From Acaryochloris sp. CCMEE 5410 (lineage in GTDB: Bacteria > Cyanobacteriota > Cyanobacteriia > Thermosynechococcales > Thermosynechococcaceae): DNA of 64,000 nucleotides. Positions 17,128 to 26,811 of the stretch are shown here, one piece after another. Made by a program: the position numbers and the translations under genes. The notes below the pieces were generated by a model. The model was not told where the DNA came from and searched no databases. It saw nothing but the letters and a program-made list of their open reading frames with translations. The first letter of the stretch is position 1. Each line of letters starts with the position of its first letter. The stretch is taken from NCBI RefSeq assembly GCF_000238775.2, contig NZ_AFEJ02000001.1, positions 682,001 through 746,000 of the forward strand, read 5' to 3'.

Positions 17128-20100
17128 TCAAGCTGCTTGGTTCTGAGACGTCTTCTGGGGAATAGCCTGAATGGCTCTGACTAGCTGTTCGACTTGAATG
17201 GGTTTACTAATATAAGCATTCATTCCAGCATCAAAGCATCTTTGTCGGTCCCCTTGCATTGCATTAGCTGTCAACGCAATAATATAGGGTCTTTCAGCCT
17301 CCGAATACTCCTCACAAATCTGACGAGCAGCGGTCAACCCATCCATTTCGGGCATCTGCATATCCATCAGAATTAAATCATAAGGTTGTCGATGTAGGGC
17401 ATCTAAAGCTTCCAATCCATTTTGGACAACATCAGCCCGGTATCCCATTTTCTGTAACAGCAGCAGTACTAATTTTTGGTTCACAACCACATCTTCAGCC
17501 ACTAATATCTTTAAGGGGAATTGCTGAGCTAACTCTTCATCAATCTTAGGGGCAGTGGATTGAGGCACTTTTGTAGAGAGTTCTGGTGCTGCAAATACGT
17601 CCAGTAATGATTGTCGTAATAGTTTTGGCTTAATTGGTTTATGGCATCGAGCTTGAAAGAGCAATTTATCTTCAGCTTTCAGTTTTGAATCAATCACCGT
17701 GGACAATACAATCAAAGGCATTGTGGCTAAGGCCGATCGATTCCGAATTTCTTGGGCTAAAACGCCTCCATCCTTTTGAGGCATCTGCCAATCAATAATG
17801 GCAACATCAAAAGGCTCCGGCACATTCTGCAACATTTTAAGGGCATCTTCAACCGAGTTTGCCGATTTTGGTTTCATTCCCCAGTCAATGGTTTGTTGGG
17901 CCAGCAGTCTTCGACTAGTCGCATTGTCATCAACAATTAAGACTCGTTTGTTGGCGAGTGCCGGAGTCCAGGTTTCGGCTGCCAATCCTGCTGACTCTGG
18001 TTTGACCTGTAGTTGCACCGTAAAGGCAAAGCTAGAGCCCTTGCCGACCTCACTTCTAACCCACATTCGTCCCCCCATCAGTTCACATAAGTGTTTACTG
18101 ATCGTGAGCCCCAAGCCTGTCCCCCCGTACTGCCGAGTAATGGATGAGTCAACTTGGCTAAAAGAGTCAAACAAACGACTCATTTTGTCCGGTGGTATCC
18201 CAATCCCCGTATCATTCACCGCAATTTCTACTTCAAAGTGCTGAACATCTTCGGTAATTTTTTGAGGATCTAAAGCACAAACATGTTGTATTTCACGGGC
18301 ACCAACAGCTACCGTCACCTCCCCCACATTGGTAAACTTAATGGCATTCCCTATCAAGTTGACCAGAATTTGACGTAACCGAGTTGGGTCCCCCTCTACC
18401 TGTTCTGTGATGTCGGCATGCCAAAGGTAATTGAGTTCCAACTGCTTTTGCGCTGCCTTCACTGCCAATAAATCTAAGGCTTCTTCAATGCAGGTTCGTA
18501 AGTTGAAGGAACATTCCTCTAAATCAAGCTTTCCTGCTTCAATTTTGGAGAAATCGAGAATATCGTTGATAATCACCATCAACGAATCCCCACAGTTCTG
18601 GATCGTTTCCACAAAGTTGCGTTGCTCAGACTGTAGTTCTGTATCTAATAACAACCCCGCCATCCCCAAAACCCCATTCATAGGGGTTCTAATTTCGTGG
18701 CTCATATTGGCGAGGAACTCACTCTTGGCTTGTACAGCCTCTTCTGCAGCTTTCCGAGCGTCTTTCAAAAGTCGGTTATTTTCTCGTTCTTGCTTCAATA
18801 AATAGGCCTGATTAATGGCAATTTCTTCTCCCTGCATTAGCAGAGACTGGGTTGTCTCTAACTCTTGCAATGCCTGCTGTAAATCGGCAGCCTGTTGTTG
18901 AGTCTGCTTTAAGAGTTCTGCTTGTTGGAGAGCCACTCCCAATTGATTTCCAACTTGGGCCAATAAGGATGCTTCATCCTCCTGCCAGTAACGGGGTCTT
19001 GCGCTTTGGTAGGCAATTAATAATCCCCAAAACTTATCTCCCAACACAATGGGGACAAAGGTTTCATGACGGGGATAAGTCCCTTCTTTGTCTAACTTTG
19101 CCAATACGGTTTCTACAGGAGCTTGAGGATTCAGGTTAGGCGCCCATCCATCCACAATGGAATCCGCCACAAAGGAGCCACTCCAATCTGAGTTGAACCG
19201 ATAAATAGCCACCCGGTCCACTCCTAGCAATTGACGAACTTCAACCGTTGTCGTCTGAAAAATATCATCAATATTCAGAGATTGCCTGATTTTATCAATC
19301 GTTTTAGCTAAAGACTTTTGCCGTTCAGCTGCTTGATTAAGTTGAGCTGTTTTTTCTTTGAGTTCTTGGAGGTAATTTCCCTGTTGTAAGGCCACGCCAA
19401 GTTGGGCTGCGACCTGCGTCAATAAACTAATCTCATCCTGGGACCAATGTCGAGACTTAGAATTTTGAAATGCACCAAACAACCCCCATAGCTGTTCGCC
19501 TAAAAAGATGGGGGCCAAAGCACAAGCTTTGACATCTAAGGTTTCCCATAGTTTGAGTTGATACTTTGCCAGGTCAGCTGCATAAATATCATCAATAATA
19601 TCAATTTCATTATTGACGAAATTCCCCCCCTGGGAGGCTTGCAAATATGCATCCTCGACGGGCGGGATATTCCCAACTAAAGGAGAACAACCATACTTAA
19701 AGGATTCGGCAATAAACGAATAGCCCCAACTAGAATTGAACTGGGCAATGGCAATTCGATCCACGTCTATCAGCTTTAAGACTTCTTCTGTAGCCGTCTG
19801 AAAAACAACATCCGTATCTAGAGATTGGCGCACCTTATCAATGGTGTCTACTAATACTTTTTGATGCTCTGTCGTTTTTTTAAGTTCAATACTCTGTTGG
19901 TAGACTTGATCAACTGAGGCAGCCTGGGTAAGAGCAGCACTCAGTTGTTCACTAATTTGCTGGCTATATCTCAGATCATCCTCTAACCATTCTCGAATAT
20001 TTGAACATTGATGAATAACTAGACATCCCCAGAGAGAATTCTCTTGGAACAATGGTAATAACAAGAGAGTTTTGACGTCGAAATGTTGTAGGTGAGCTTT

Positions 20101-21084
20101 GAGGCTTCCTTCTGCTAGGGTGGCATCGATATTTGAAATGACTTGCGGGGTCTGTTTTCGAATGAGGTTTGTGAGTTGCTGGCAATAGTTGCGATCGCAA
20201 GTGGGTTCTGTCAATATTGACGTCCTGCCTTCCCTGACTTGTTCAGCAATATATTCCCCTTGCTTCAATTGATTTGATTTAAATTGAAAGACTGCCACCC
20301 GATCCACATCCAGTAGATGCTGTAATTCCACCGTTGCCGAGCGAATCAGGGCATCAATTCCCAAGGATTGATGGATCTTACCAAAGGTTTCCGTTAAACG
20401 TTTCTCTCGCTCTAATGCAGCAGAAAGTTGATGAGTTCTAACTTTTTCTTCTTGAATCAACTCTGCTTGAGAAACGGCAACTCCAAAATGCTCTGCTAAA
20501 TTCTGAACAAACTGAATGTCCTCTTGCTGCCATTCACGGGGGGTATGACATTGATGGACACATAACAACCCCCAAAGATATTTTTCTTGCAAGACAGGAA
20601 CCACTAAATTGGCCCTAATCTGCAATTTTCTTAAAACATCAGCATGACACTCGCTAATTTCACCTGACTCAACATCCGCTAGAGCTTGGTATCTTCCTTG
20701 TCGATAGGCAGCCACAAAACGATCACCAAAACAGTGGTCACAAGCTGGTTGCCCCAGTATGGATGAACAATTACTTGCAACAGATTGAGCCACAAATGCC
20801 CCGCGAGATTGATTGTCTCGCTCCAACTGAAACACTGCTACGCGATCTGCATTTAGAACGGTTCGTGCCTCTTCAGCCGTCGCCTCCAAAATAGCCGTTA
20901 AGTCTAGTAATTTCCGAATCCGGCTGATACTGCTCGAAAGGGTTTGCAAGCGTCGAGCATAATGAACAGCATCCTGACCATCATCCAATTTTGAGGAGGC
21001 AGAAATATTATGCAATGCCGGTCCAAATACCTGCTCATTACTCTCTGGTGCCAGATCTAGGGAAATCCCTTTAGGGTCTTTCAT
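17128..21084 (-). CDS. Hybrid histidine kinase with four GAF domains; first GAF is a probable DXCF cyanobacteriochrome
   Basis: 1318 residues, no membrane segment. GAF domains lie at about 50-205, 230-390, 410-565 and 590-725. Then come a coiled-coil linker, HisKA with phospho-acceptor H796 ([15 protein letters not shown]), HATPase (N box, [23 protein letters not shown]) and two receivers ([30 protein letters not shown]). GAF1 holds D116-H-C118-F and C146-H147, the second and the chromophore-binding cysteines of DXCF cyanobacteriochromes, followed by [11 protein letters not shown] and [13 protein letters not shown]2-4 lack the chromophore cysteine; at the aligned position GAF2 has S327. It is therefore probably a bilin-binding blue/green-range light sensor signalling through phosphorelay. 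No partner is adjacent. The second receiver is close to that of the kinase at 40352. Confidence 0.9.
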   Translation of the reverse strand: MKDPKGISLDLAPESNEQVFGPALHNISASSKLDDGQDAVHYARRLQTLSSSISRIRKLLDLTAILEATAEEARTVLNADRVAVFQLERDNQSRGAFVAQSVASNCSSILGQPACDHCFGDRFVAAYRQGRYQALADVESGEISECHADVLRKLQIRANLVVPVLQEKYLWGLLCVHQCHTPREWQQEDIQFVQNLAEHFGVAVSQAELIQEEKVRTHQLSAALEREKRLTETFGKIHQSLGIDALIRSATVELQHLLDVDRVAVFQFKSNQLKQGEYIAEQVREGRTSILTEPTCDRNYCQQLTNLIRKQTPQVISNIDATLAEGSLKAHLQHFDVKTLLLLPLFQENSLWGCLVIHQCSNIREWLEDDLRYSQQISEQLSAALTQAASVDQVYQQSIELKKTTEHQKVLVDTIDKVRQSLDTDVVFQTATEEVLKLIDVDRIAIAQFNSSWGYSFIAESFKYGCSPLVGNIPPVEDAYLQASQGGNFVNNEIDIIDDIYAADLAKYQLKLWETLDVKACALAPIFLGEQLWGLFGAFQNSKSRHWSQDEISLLTQVAAQLGVALQQGNYLQELKEKTAQLNQAAERQKSLAKTIDKIRQSLNIDDIFQTTTVEVRQLLGVDRVAIYRFNSDWSGSFVADSIVDGWAPNLNPQAPVETVLAKLDKEGTYPRHETFVPIVLGDKFWGLLIAYQSARPRYWQEDEASLLAQVGNQLGVALQQAELLKQTQQQAADLQQALQELETTQSLLMQGEEIAINQAYLLKQERENNRLLKDARKAAEEAVQAKSEFLANMSHEIRTPMNGVLGMAGLLLDTELQSEQRNFVETIQNCGDSLMVIINDILDFSKIEAGKLDLEECSFNLRTCIEEALDLLAVKAAQKQLELNYLWHADITEQVEGDPTRLRQILVNLIGNAIKFTNVGEVTVAVGAREIQHVCALDPQKITEDVQHFEVEIAVNDTGIGIPPDKMSRLFDSFSQVDSSITRQYGGTGLGLTISKHLCELMGGRMWVRSEVGKGSSFAFTVQLQVKPESAGLAAETWTPALANKRVLIVDDNATSRRLLAQQTIDWGMKPKSANSVEDALKMLQNVPEPFDVAIIDWQMPQKDGGVLAQEIRNRSALATMPLIVLSTVIDSKLKAEDKLLFQARCHKPIKPKLLRQSLLDVFAAPELSTKVPQSTAPKIDEELAQQFPLKILVAEDVVVNQKLVLLLLQKMGYRADVVQNGLEALDALHRQPYDLILMDMQMPEMDGLTAARQICEEYSEAERPYIIALTANAMQGDRQRCFDAGMNAYISKPIQVEQLVRAIQAIPQKTSQNQAA

Positions 21085-21590
21085 GTGCAGTGTCTATCCA
21101 AGGATGCCGGAATGGAGAAAACTTCAATTCCTACCTATTAAAAATAGTAGAAAAAGCAAATAAAATCTCGTTTAATACACCTTAGTTTTCCCAGCAGCAA
21201 AAGAGTTCGATCAATAATAATTGGATCACCCAAAACTCCCAGTTTTTCGTCAAAAAAAACACTGCCCATAGATCAATCTATCAGTAGAAATATTTATCCT
21301 ATACAAGCAGACTATCACCACATCAATAAAGCAGATAGAATTCATTAAGATCGCAATTAAATTTCCCAATAACCTACTAAAATACCAAGATCAATAATCC
21401 TATTTAATTATCAGAATTCCAGCTTTATCTACTATTTGAAAATCGGCATTTAGTTGCACCAGCGCAGCATAAAAGTCCTCAGCCAGATACTGTTATTCAC
21501 CGAACAAACTAGAAGATATCAATTGATATATAAAGACCAGACTAAAAACATTTAAACTGAGGTCTAATTGCCAAAGGATTTGCCTGTTCC
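21085..21590. other. Divergent intergenic region, no gene seen
   Basis: About 500 AT-rich bases between the divergent starts of the hybrid kinase and the HAD phosphatase. It presumably carries both promoters, but no motif stands out clearly enough to place. Confidence 0.5.
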
Positions 21591-22331
21591 ATGGCCACTA
21601 TTCACTGCCTAGACCATTCATTTACCAATATTGAAGCCATCGTTTTTGACAAAGACGGTACTTTAGCTAACGTAGAATCCTATTTAATGAGCTTGGGACA
21701 GATCCGGTCTCGCTTGATAGAGGCAAAAGTTCCAGCCGTTCAGGCACCGATATTACTCGCTTTTGGCCTAGAAGAGACCTATATCAACCCTGCTGGCTTA
21801 CTCGCCGTGGGGAGTCGTTATGAGAATCAAATTGCTGCTGCAGCTTCTGTCGCATCAACTGGATACAACTGGTTAGAGGCACTAGAAGTGGTTGAATCCG
21901 CTTTTGACGAGGCCGATACCTATTTAATACCGAAAGCAGAGCATACTCCTTTACTCGCCCACACCTTAGAAACCTTAACGACCTTATCTAAGGCAGGGGT
22001 GAAGCAGGGAATTTTATCTGCGGACAGCAGCAAAAATGTCCAAGCGTTCCTAGATACCTATCACCTGCAGGAGCTATTTCAAGCCGCCCAAGGGGTTGAC
22101 GGGTCAATTTCAAAACCCGATCCTTCCCTCTTCATTAACATTTGTGCTCAAATGCAGACCTCCCCCAACCGAACCCTGATGATTGGGGATGCTCCTGTGG
22201 ATATGAAAATGGCAAAATCTGCCCATGCGGCAGGTTGCATATACGTCAATTGGGGATGGCATCATCCAGTCCCCACGGATCTCGCTGATGTTTCTTTAGA
22301 CAGCTGGCAACAACTCACCTGCAGTTTATAA
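21591..22331 (+). CDS. HAD-superfamily phosphatase (phosphoglycolate-phosphatase-like)
   Basis: 246 residues. HAD motif I is IVFDKDGTLAN (nucleophile and acid/base aspartates), motif II GILSADSS, motif III KPDPSLF and motif IV MIGDAPVDMKMAK. The helical cap is inserted between motifs I and II (C1 type), as in Gph/CbbY enzymes. It cleaves a small phosphomonoester; 2-phosphoglycolate is possible but not shown. It precedes metK by 140 bases, which contain a palindrome. Confidence 0.85.
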   Translation: MATIHCLDHSFTNIEAIVFDKDGTLANVESYLMSLGQIRSRLIEAKVPAVQAPILLAFGLEETYINPAGLLAVGSRYENQIAAAASVASTGYNWLEALEVVESAFDEADTYLIPKAEHTPLLAHTLETLTTLSKAGVKQGILSADSSKNVQAFLDTYHLQELFQAAQGVDGSISKPDPSLFINICAQMQTSPNRTLMIGDAPVDMKMAKSAHAAGCIYVNWGWHHPVPTDLADVSLDSWQQLTCSL

Positions 22332-22388
22332 AAACTCCCTCTCATCGTGAATGTAGGGTTCTAGCAATCCCCTCAAAGTCTTTTCAGG

Positions 22389-22408
22389 AGAGAATGCTAT
22401 AATTCTCT
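22389..22408 (+). promoter_or_regulatory. Palindrome over a TATAAT box upstream of metK
   Basis: AGAGAAT and ATTCTCT (7 bp, perfect) flank GCTATA, so a consensus -10 hexamer TATAAT (22398-22403) lies inside the inverted repeat, 69 bases before the metK start codon. No good -35 is visible at 17 bases. It could be an operator overlapping the -10 box, or simply a hairpin ending the HAD transcript. Confidence 0.4.
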
Positions 22409-22471
22409 GGACTCACAGGAATTTTTGCTCATTATTGTTCTCTCGCTTTGCTCCACAGGAGGATCAAGATC

Positions 22472-23728
22472 TTGCCTAAGCGTTATCTCTTCACTTCAGA
22501 ATCTGTGACTGAAGGCCATCCCGATAAGGTTTGTGATCAAATTTCTGACACGATTCTTGATGCTCTACTTTCTCAAGACCCCGCTAGCCGGGTTGCGGCT
22601 GAAGTAGTGGTTAACACTGGCCTCGTTCTTTTAACTGGAGAAATCACCACGAAAGCCCAAGTCAACTTTGTTGATTTGGTTCGTCAGAAAATTACTGAAA
22701 TTGGCTATACCGATTCCGATAATGGCTTTGCCGCCAATAGCTGTTCTGTCCTGGTCGCCCTCGATGAGCAATCTCCAGATATTGCCCAAGGGGTTGACTC
22801 CGCCCAAGAGACCCGCGAAGAAAAAAGCGATCAAGAATTAGATGCCATTGGGGCCGGTGACCAAGGCTTAATGTTTGGGTTTGCCTGCAACGAGACCCCT
22901 GAACTGATGCCGTTGCCGATTAGCCTCGCCCATCGAGTCACTCGCCGCTTGGCTGCCGTGCGTAAAACTCAACTAGGCTATTTAAGACCCGATGGCAAAT
23001 CTCAGGTTACAGTCATCTACGAAGAAGGACGTCCCGTCGGTATCGATACGATTCTGGTTTCGACCCAGCATGACGCCACCATTGGTGACATTACTGACCC
23101 TACCGCAGTACAGGCCAAGATTAAGGAAGATCTGTGGAATGCGGTTGTACTCCCTGTCTTTGCTGATATTGACATCAAACCCGACGAGAATACTCGGTTT
23201 CTTGTCAATCCCACTGGCCAATTTGTTGTAGGGGGTCCCCAAGGCGATGCCGGACTCACGGGACGGAAGATTATTGTAGATACCTACGGAGGGTATTCCC
23301 GTCATGGCGGTGGTGCCTTCTCCGGTAAAGATCCCACAAAAGTAGACCGTAGCGCTGCCTATGCCTGCCGATATGTGGCTAAGAATATTGTCGCTGCCGG
23401 GCTGGCCGAGAAGTGTGAAGTCCAACTCAGCTACGCCATTGGTGTTGCTCGCCCCGTTAGCATTTTGCTCGAGACATTCGGCACTGGCAAGGTGGATGAA
23501 GATCGTCTGCTGCAGGTTGTTCAAGAAAATTTCGAACTTCGTCCAGCAGGATTGATTCAAACCTTCGGCTTAACCAAACTCCCAGGTGAGCGAGGCGGTC
23601 GGTTCTATCAAGATGTGGCGGCCTATGGCCATTTTGGTCGTACCGATTTAGATCTGCCTTGGGAAGCCACCGATAAAGCAGATCTGCTTAAGCAGGCCCT
23701 CAGCCCTGCATTATCTGGTAACGCCTAA
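22472..23728 (+). CDS. metK: S-adenosylmethionine synthetase
   Basis: Makes SAM from methionine and ATP. The start is placed at TTG 22472 ([11 protein letters not shown]), with AGGAGG at 22457-22462, nine bases before it; the in-frame TTG at 22448 would put the Shine-Dalgarno inside the gene. About 418 residues, a normal length. Signatures are [14 protein letters not shown], the ATP loop [10 protein letters not shown], and [19 protein letters not shown] with the active-site lysine and aspartates. The last codons overlap by 4 bases the stop of the convergent glycosyltransferase gene. Confidence 0.97.
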   Translation: MPKRYLFTSESVTEGHPDKVCDQISDTILDALLSQDPASRVAAEVVVNTGLVLLTGEITTKAQVNFVDLVRQKITEIGYTDSDNGFAANSCSVLVALDEQSPDIAQGVDSAQETREEKSDQELDAIGAGDQGLMFGFACNETPELMPLPISLAHRVTRRLAAVRKTQLGYLRPDGKSQVTVIYEEGRPVGIDTILVSTQHDATIGDITDPTAVQAKIKEDLWNAVVLPVFADIDIKPDENTRFLVNPTGQFVVGGPQGDAGLTGRKIIVDTYGGYSRHGGGAFSGKDPTKVDRSAAYACRYVAKNIVAAGLAEKCEVQLSYAIGVARPVSILLETFGTGKVDEDRLLQVVQENFELRPAGLIQTFGLTKLPGERGGRFYQDVAAYGHFGRTDLDLPWEATDKADLLKQALSPALSGNA

Positions 23729-24480
23729 CGAATCTCTTCGTAAAAGCGCTTTAAAAATTCGGCGGGTAAACCCATAAACCACAGCCAACCTATCGAGTGA
23801 TAGATGAACGTGGCTTTCCAAGCCCCCCATTGCTGCAATCTGCGATCGGAGGTTTGGACAATGCGGTTGACCAGCCGAATTTTGCCATATTGGACAATTC
23901 TGGTACAGAAGTCTGCATCTTCCATAATGGGCAGGTCCGGATCAAAGCCGCCACAGTCCCAAAAGGCTTGTTTGCCACAGAAGATAACCTGATCACCAAA
24001 TAAAACCCTAAATCCTTTGCATAGATAGAGATAGGGATGAGTAATCGCAGCAGCAAGATAGGTTTTTAGATAGTTCTGCAACGTGATACCCCAGCAGGTA
24101 CTTTGATCGCCACACATCAAAGCGATAAAGCCCCCACAGACGGTATTGGGATGGGCTAGCGTTTGGGTCATTAAGCCTACGAGATCATCAGGAACAAGGG
24201 TATCCGCATGGAGAAAACACAGAATGTCTCCGGTTGCGATCGCAGCACCGTAATTCATCTGCGAGGCCCGACCTCGCTCCGTTGCAGTCACCACCGCAAG
24301 GTTCGTTTCTCCCCAGGTCTCAGCATACTGTTGGGCAATGGCAATCGTCCTATCAGTACTGCCCCCATCCACCAAGATAATTTCATGGGCGGGAGGCTCC
24401 AAGGCCATCAAATGCTTGAGGGTCCGACTGAGCACCGTTGCTTCATTGAGCAGGGGCAGGATGATAGACACTTGAGACAT
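23725..24480 (-). CDS. Family 2 glycosyltransferase (TIGR04283-like)
   Basis: 251 residues. GT-A fold: [10 protein letters not shown] at the N-terminus, the nucleotide-binding [13 protein letters not shown], and the metal-binding D-x-D-like FLHADT. The later SVANK-like region ([17 protein letters not shown]) contains the ED acceptor/catalytic motif. It resembles the TIGR04283 subgroup, often linked to pigment or glycolipid gene sets. A C-terminal amphipathic stretch ([20 protein letters not shown]) could attach it to the membrane. Donor and acceptor are unknown. Confidence 0.85.
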   Translation of the reverse strand: MSQVSIILPLLNEATVLSRTLKHLMALEPPAHEIILVDGGSTDRTIAIAQQYAETWGETNLAVVTATERGRASQMNYGAAIATGDILCFLHADTLVPDDLVGLMTQTLAHPNTVCGGFIALMCGDQSTCWGITLQNYLKTYLAAAITHPYLYLCKGFRVLFGDQVIFCGKQAFWDCGGFDPDLPIMEDADFCTRIVQYGKIRLVNRIVQTSDRRLQQWGAWKATFIYHSIGWLWFMGLPAEFLKRFYEEIR

Positions 24481-24604
24481 GAAAACTCAGTTCAGCAGCA
24501 GAATATAAACAAAGCCCCATTGATGATACGTGACCACCACTCCCATCACGCAGGAACTGAGATCATTGTGTGCCAGAATCAGGAGTGTTGCACAGGGGAC
24601 CTTT

Positions 24605-26608
24605 ATGCTGGGTACTTTGCTCGATCAGCGCTATAGGGTAACGGCAGTCTTAGGGGCCGGTGGATTTGGCCAAACCTATATTGCCGAAGATACTCGCCGA
24701 CCGGGTAATCCCCAATGCGTGGTGAAGCATCTGAAGCCAGCCAGCTCTGATACCCAATTTATTGATGTGGCCCGGCGCTTGTTTCGAACCGAAGCGGAAA
24801 TGCTGGAGAAGCTAGGACGCCATGATCAGATTCCCCAGCTACTCGCCTACTTTGAAGATCAAAAGGAATTTTATCTCGTTCAAGAATTCATTCAAGGTCA
24901 GCCTCTGAGCGATGAAATGCCCCTGGGCAACCCTCTACCCGAAGCCCAAGTGTTGGGCATTGTTCAAGAAATTCTCAACGTCTTGCATTTCGTTCACTAT
25001 CACCAAGTAATTCACCGAGATATCAAGCCGGACAACCTGATTCGCCGCCGAGCCGATGGTCATTTGGTTTTAATTGATTTCGGAGCCGTCAAAGAAATCC
25101 GCACTCAAATTGCCCCCGCAGGCCAATCCGTCGGCTATACCGTGGGCATCGGCACCCAGGGCTATATGCCAGGGGAACAGCTATCGGGCCGCCCTCGCCT
25201 CAACAGCGACATTTATGCCGTTGGCATGATTGGCATTAAAGCCCTGACGGGGGTAGAACCCCTACAGCTCCCCTTTAATGAGCAAACGGCAGAGATTCAG
25301 TGGCGTTCCCTAGCCCCCCAGGTATCTCCCCGATTTGCCGAAATTTTGGAACGGATGGTGCGATCGCAATTTAATACTCGCTACCCATCGGTTGCAGACG
25401 TTCTTCAAGATTTGCAGCTCCTTTCCCAACCCACCCCTGCCGCCATTCCTCCCACGGAACCCGTTATTCACAGTGGATCCATCCCCCCTACCACCCCCAT
25501 TCCCAACCCAGCCCCAACCGACTTACCTGCTACCAATGTTGTGAGTCCAAAACCCGTTTCTCCCCAACCGTCTCGGGGATCTTGGTGGATTGCTGCTGGA
25601 ATCGTTGGTTTATCGGGTTTAGGAGGCGCTTACGCCCTCGGTTTGATGCCTAATTTTTCAGGACTCAATGGACGATCCTCAGATCCGACCGTCAGTCCTT
25701 CTGCTTCTGTTGAACCCTCTGCTGAGCCCTTCCCCACCCCTTCATTCAGTCCTCCCCCCACCAGAAACGTTACGCCGCTTCCCTCCAACTGCAAGGTCAC
25801 GGTCAATGACCCAAACCCTCCCCTAAATATTCGGTCCAGTCCAGAAGTCACCCCCGGCAATATCGTTGCCACCGTTGACAATGGCACCTCCTTGTCAGTG
25901 CTCGGTTCCCAAGGGAAATGGCTGCAAATTCAATCTCCTGACGGTTGGGTTTCCAAAAATCTTACCCGGCAAGTATGCTCATTAGGCGCGAATCGGGTTC
26001 GGTTTGTGCCAGGAGCAACAGAAGCGGTATTGGCTCAAACCTTGAATCAGCATGAACGGCAACCGTTCCTCCTCCAAGCTCAAGCCCAACAAACCATGAC
26101 AGTGCGCTTAACCAACGGCGATGTGGAAGTCCAAGTCCTCGATCCTCAAGGTCGTATGATTGCCCAAGCTGATCGCCAAAACCCTGTGGATGAAACAAAC
26201 TTACCCACCAATGGCGACTACACTATCGCGGTAGAAAATCAGCAGCCTGGGGCTGAACGATTTTCCGTAGACGTTGAAGTGGTCACTCCCAGACCAATAT
26301 CTCCAAAAGACACCACCTCAAGGGTGCAGTTCGCCCCTGGTTCAACGGGGACTCAACTCAACAACACGATTCAACCCGGCCAACAACAGCGATATTTACT
26401 CAATGCCGGAGCACAGCAGTTTATGGGAGTCAAGATCAGCCAAGGGGATATTCAGTTAACAATCTTCAGTCCCAGTGGCCAACTCATCGGTCAACTCGAC
26501 TCTCAGGCAGCCAATTGGCAAGGACAACTGCCTCAATCTGGAGATTATCGCTTCGAAGTATCGACCAATCAAACCAGCCCCTACAGCATCAATATTGAGA
26601 TTGAATAA
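24605..26608 (+). CDS. Membrane Ser/Thr protein kinase with SH3b and two PPC-like domains
   Basis: ATG 24605 (MLGTLLDQRYRV) has AGGGGA upstream; the longer frame from 24530 has no kinase-like residues. About 667 residues. Kinase domain, residues 8-270: glycine loop GAGGFGQTY, VVKHLK lysine, HRDIKPDNL, IDFGAVKE, all catalytic residues present. Then a proline-rich linker, one transmembrane helix (about 325-347), and outside the membrane an SH3b domain (NIRSSPEVTPGNIV, about 395-458) and two pre-peptidase-C-terminal-like beta domains (about 465-558 and 572-668). The outer part suggests sensing of cell-wall or envelope state. It is upstream of, and co-directional with, a second kinase. Confidence 0.88.
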   Translation: MLGTLLDQRYRVTAVLGAGGFGQTYIAEDTRRPGNPQCVVKHLKPASSDTQFIDVARRLFRTEAEMLEKLGRHDQIPQLLAYFEDQKEFYLVQEFIQGQPLSDEMPLGNPLPEAQVLGIVQEILNVLHFVHYHQVIHRDIKPDNLIRRRADGHLVLIDFGAVKEIRTQIAPAGQSVGYTVGIGTQGYMPGEQLSGRPRLNSDIYAVGMIGIKALTGVEPLQLPFNEQTAEIQWRSLAPQVSPRFAEILERMVRSQFNTRYPSVADVLQDLQLLSQPTPAAIPPTEPVIHSGSIPPTTPIPNPAPTDLPATNVVSPKPVSPQPSRGSWWIAAGIVGLSGLGGAYALGLMPNFSGLNGRSSDPTVSPSASVEPSAEPFPTPSFSPPPTRNVTPLPSNCKVTVNDPNPPLNIRSSPEVTPGNIVATVDNGTSLSVLGSQGKWLQIQSPDGWVSKNLTRQVCSLGANRVRFVPGATEAVLAQTLNQHERQPFLLQAQAQQTMTVRLTNGDVEVQVLDPQGRMIAQADRQNPVDETNLPTNGDYTIAVENQQPGAERFSVDVEVVTPRPISPKDTTSRVQFAPGSTGTQLNNTIQPGQQQRYLLNAGAQQFMGVKISQGDIQLTIFSPSGQLIGQLDSQAANWQGQLPQSGDYRFEVSTNQTSPYSINIEIE

Positions 26609-26811
26609 AACGGGACAATTGAGGTGATCTTTATCATTCAAACAGGACCTAAACTGAGCTAGGTTATGATGTGAACGCAGGAAGTCTCAGACATCCTATT
26701 AATCCTCATACTGAAATTTTCAATGGCTACACGCCAGTATGGGAAAGGGATAAACCATTTCTGCGTTTCGTTTGGTTTGGACAATGCTGCATTAATTGAA
26801 ATGCTAATTCT

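Noticed and set aside
17128-21084. GAF2-GAF4 as further bilin-binding domains
   Set aside because: None has a cysteine at the chromophore position; GAF2 has Ser327 and the DXCF motif is degenerate (DRNY).
22331-22471. SAM riboswitch before metK
   Set aside because: The leader lacks the conserved helices and cores of known SAM riboswitches; only a single short palindrome is visible.
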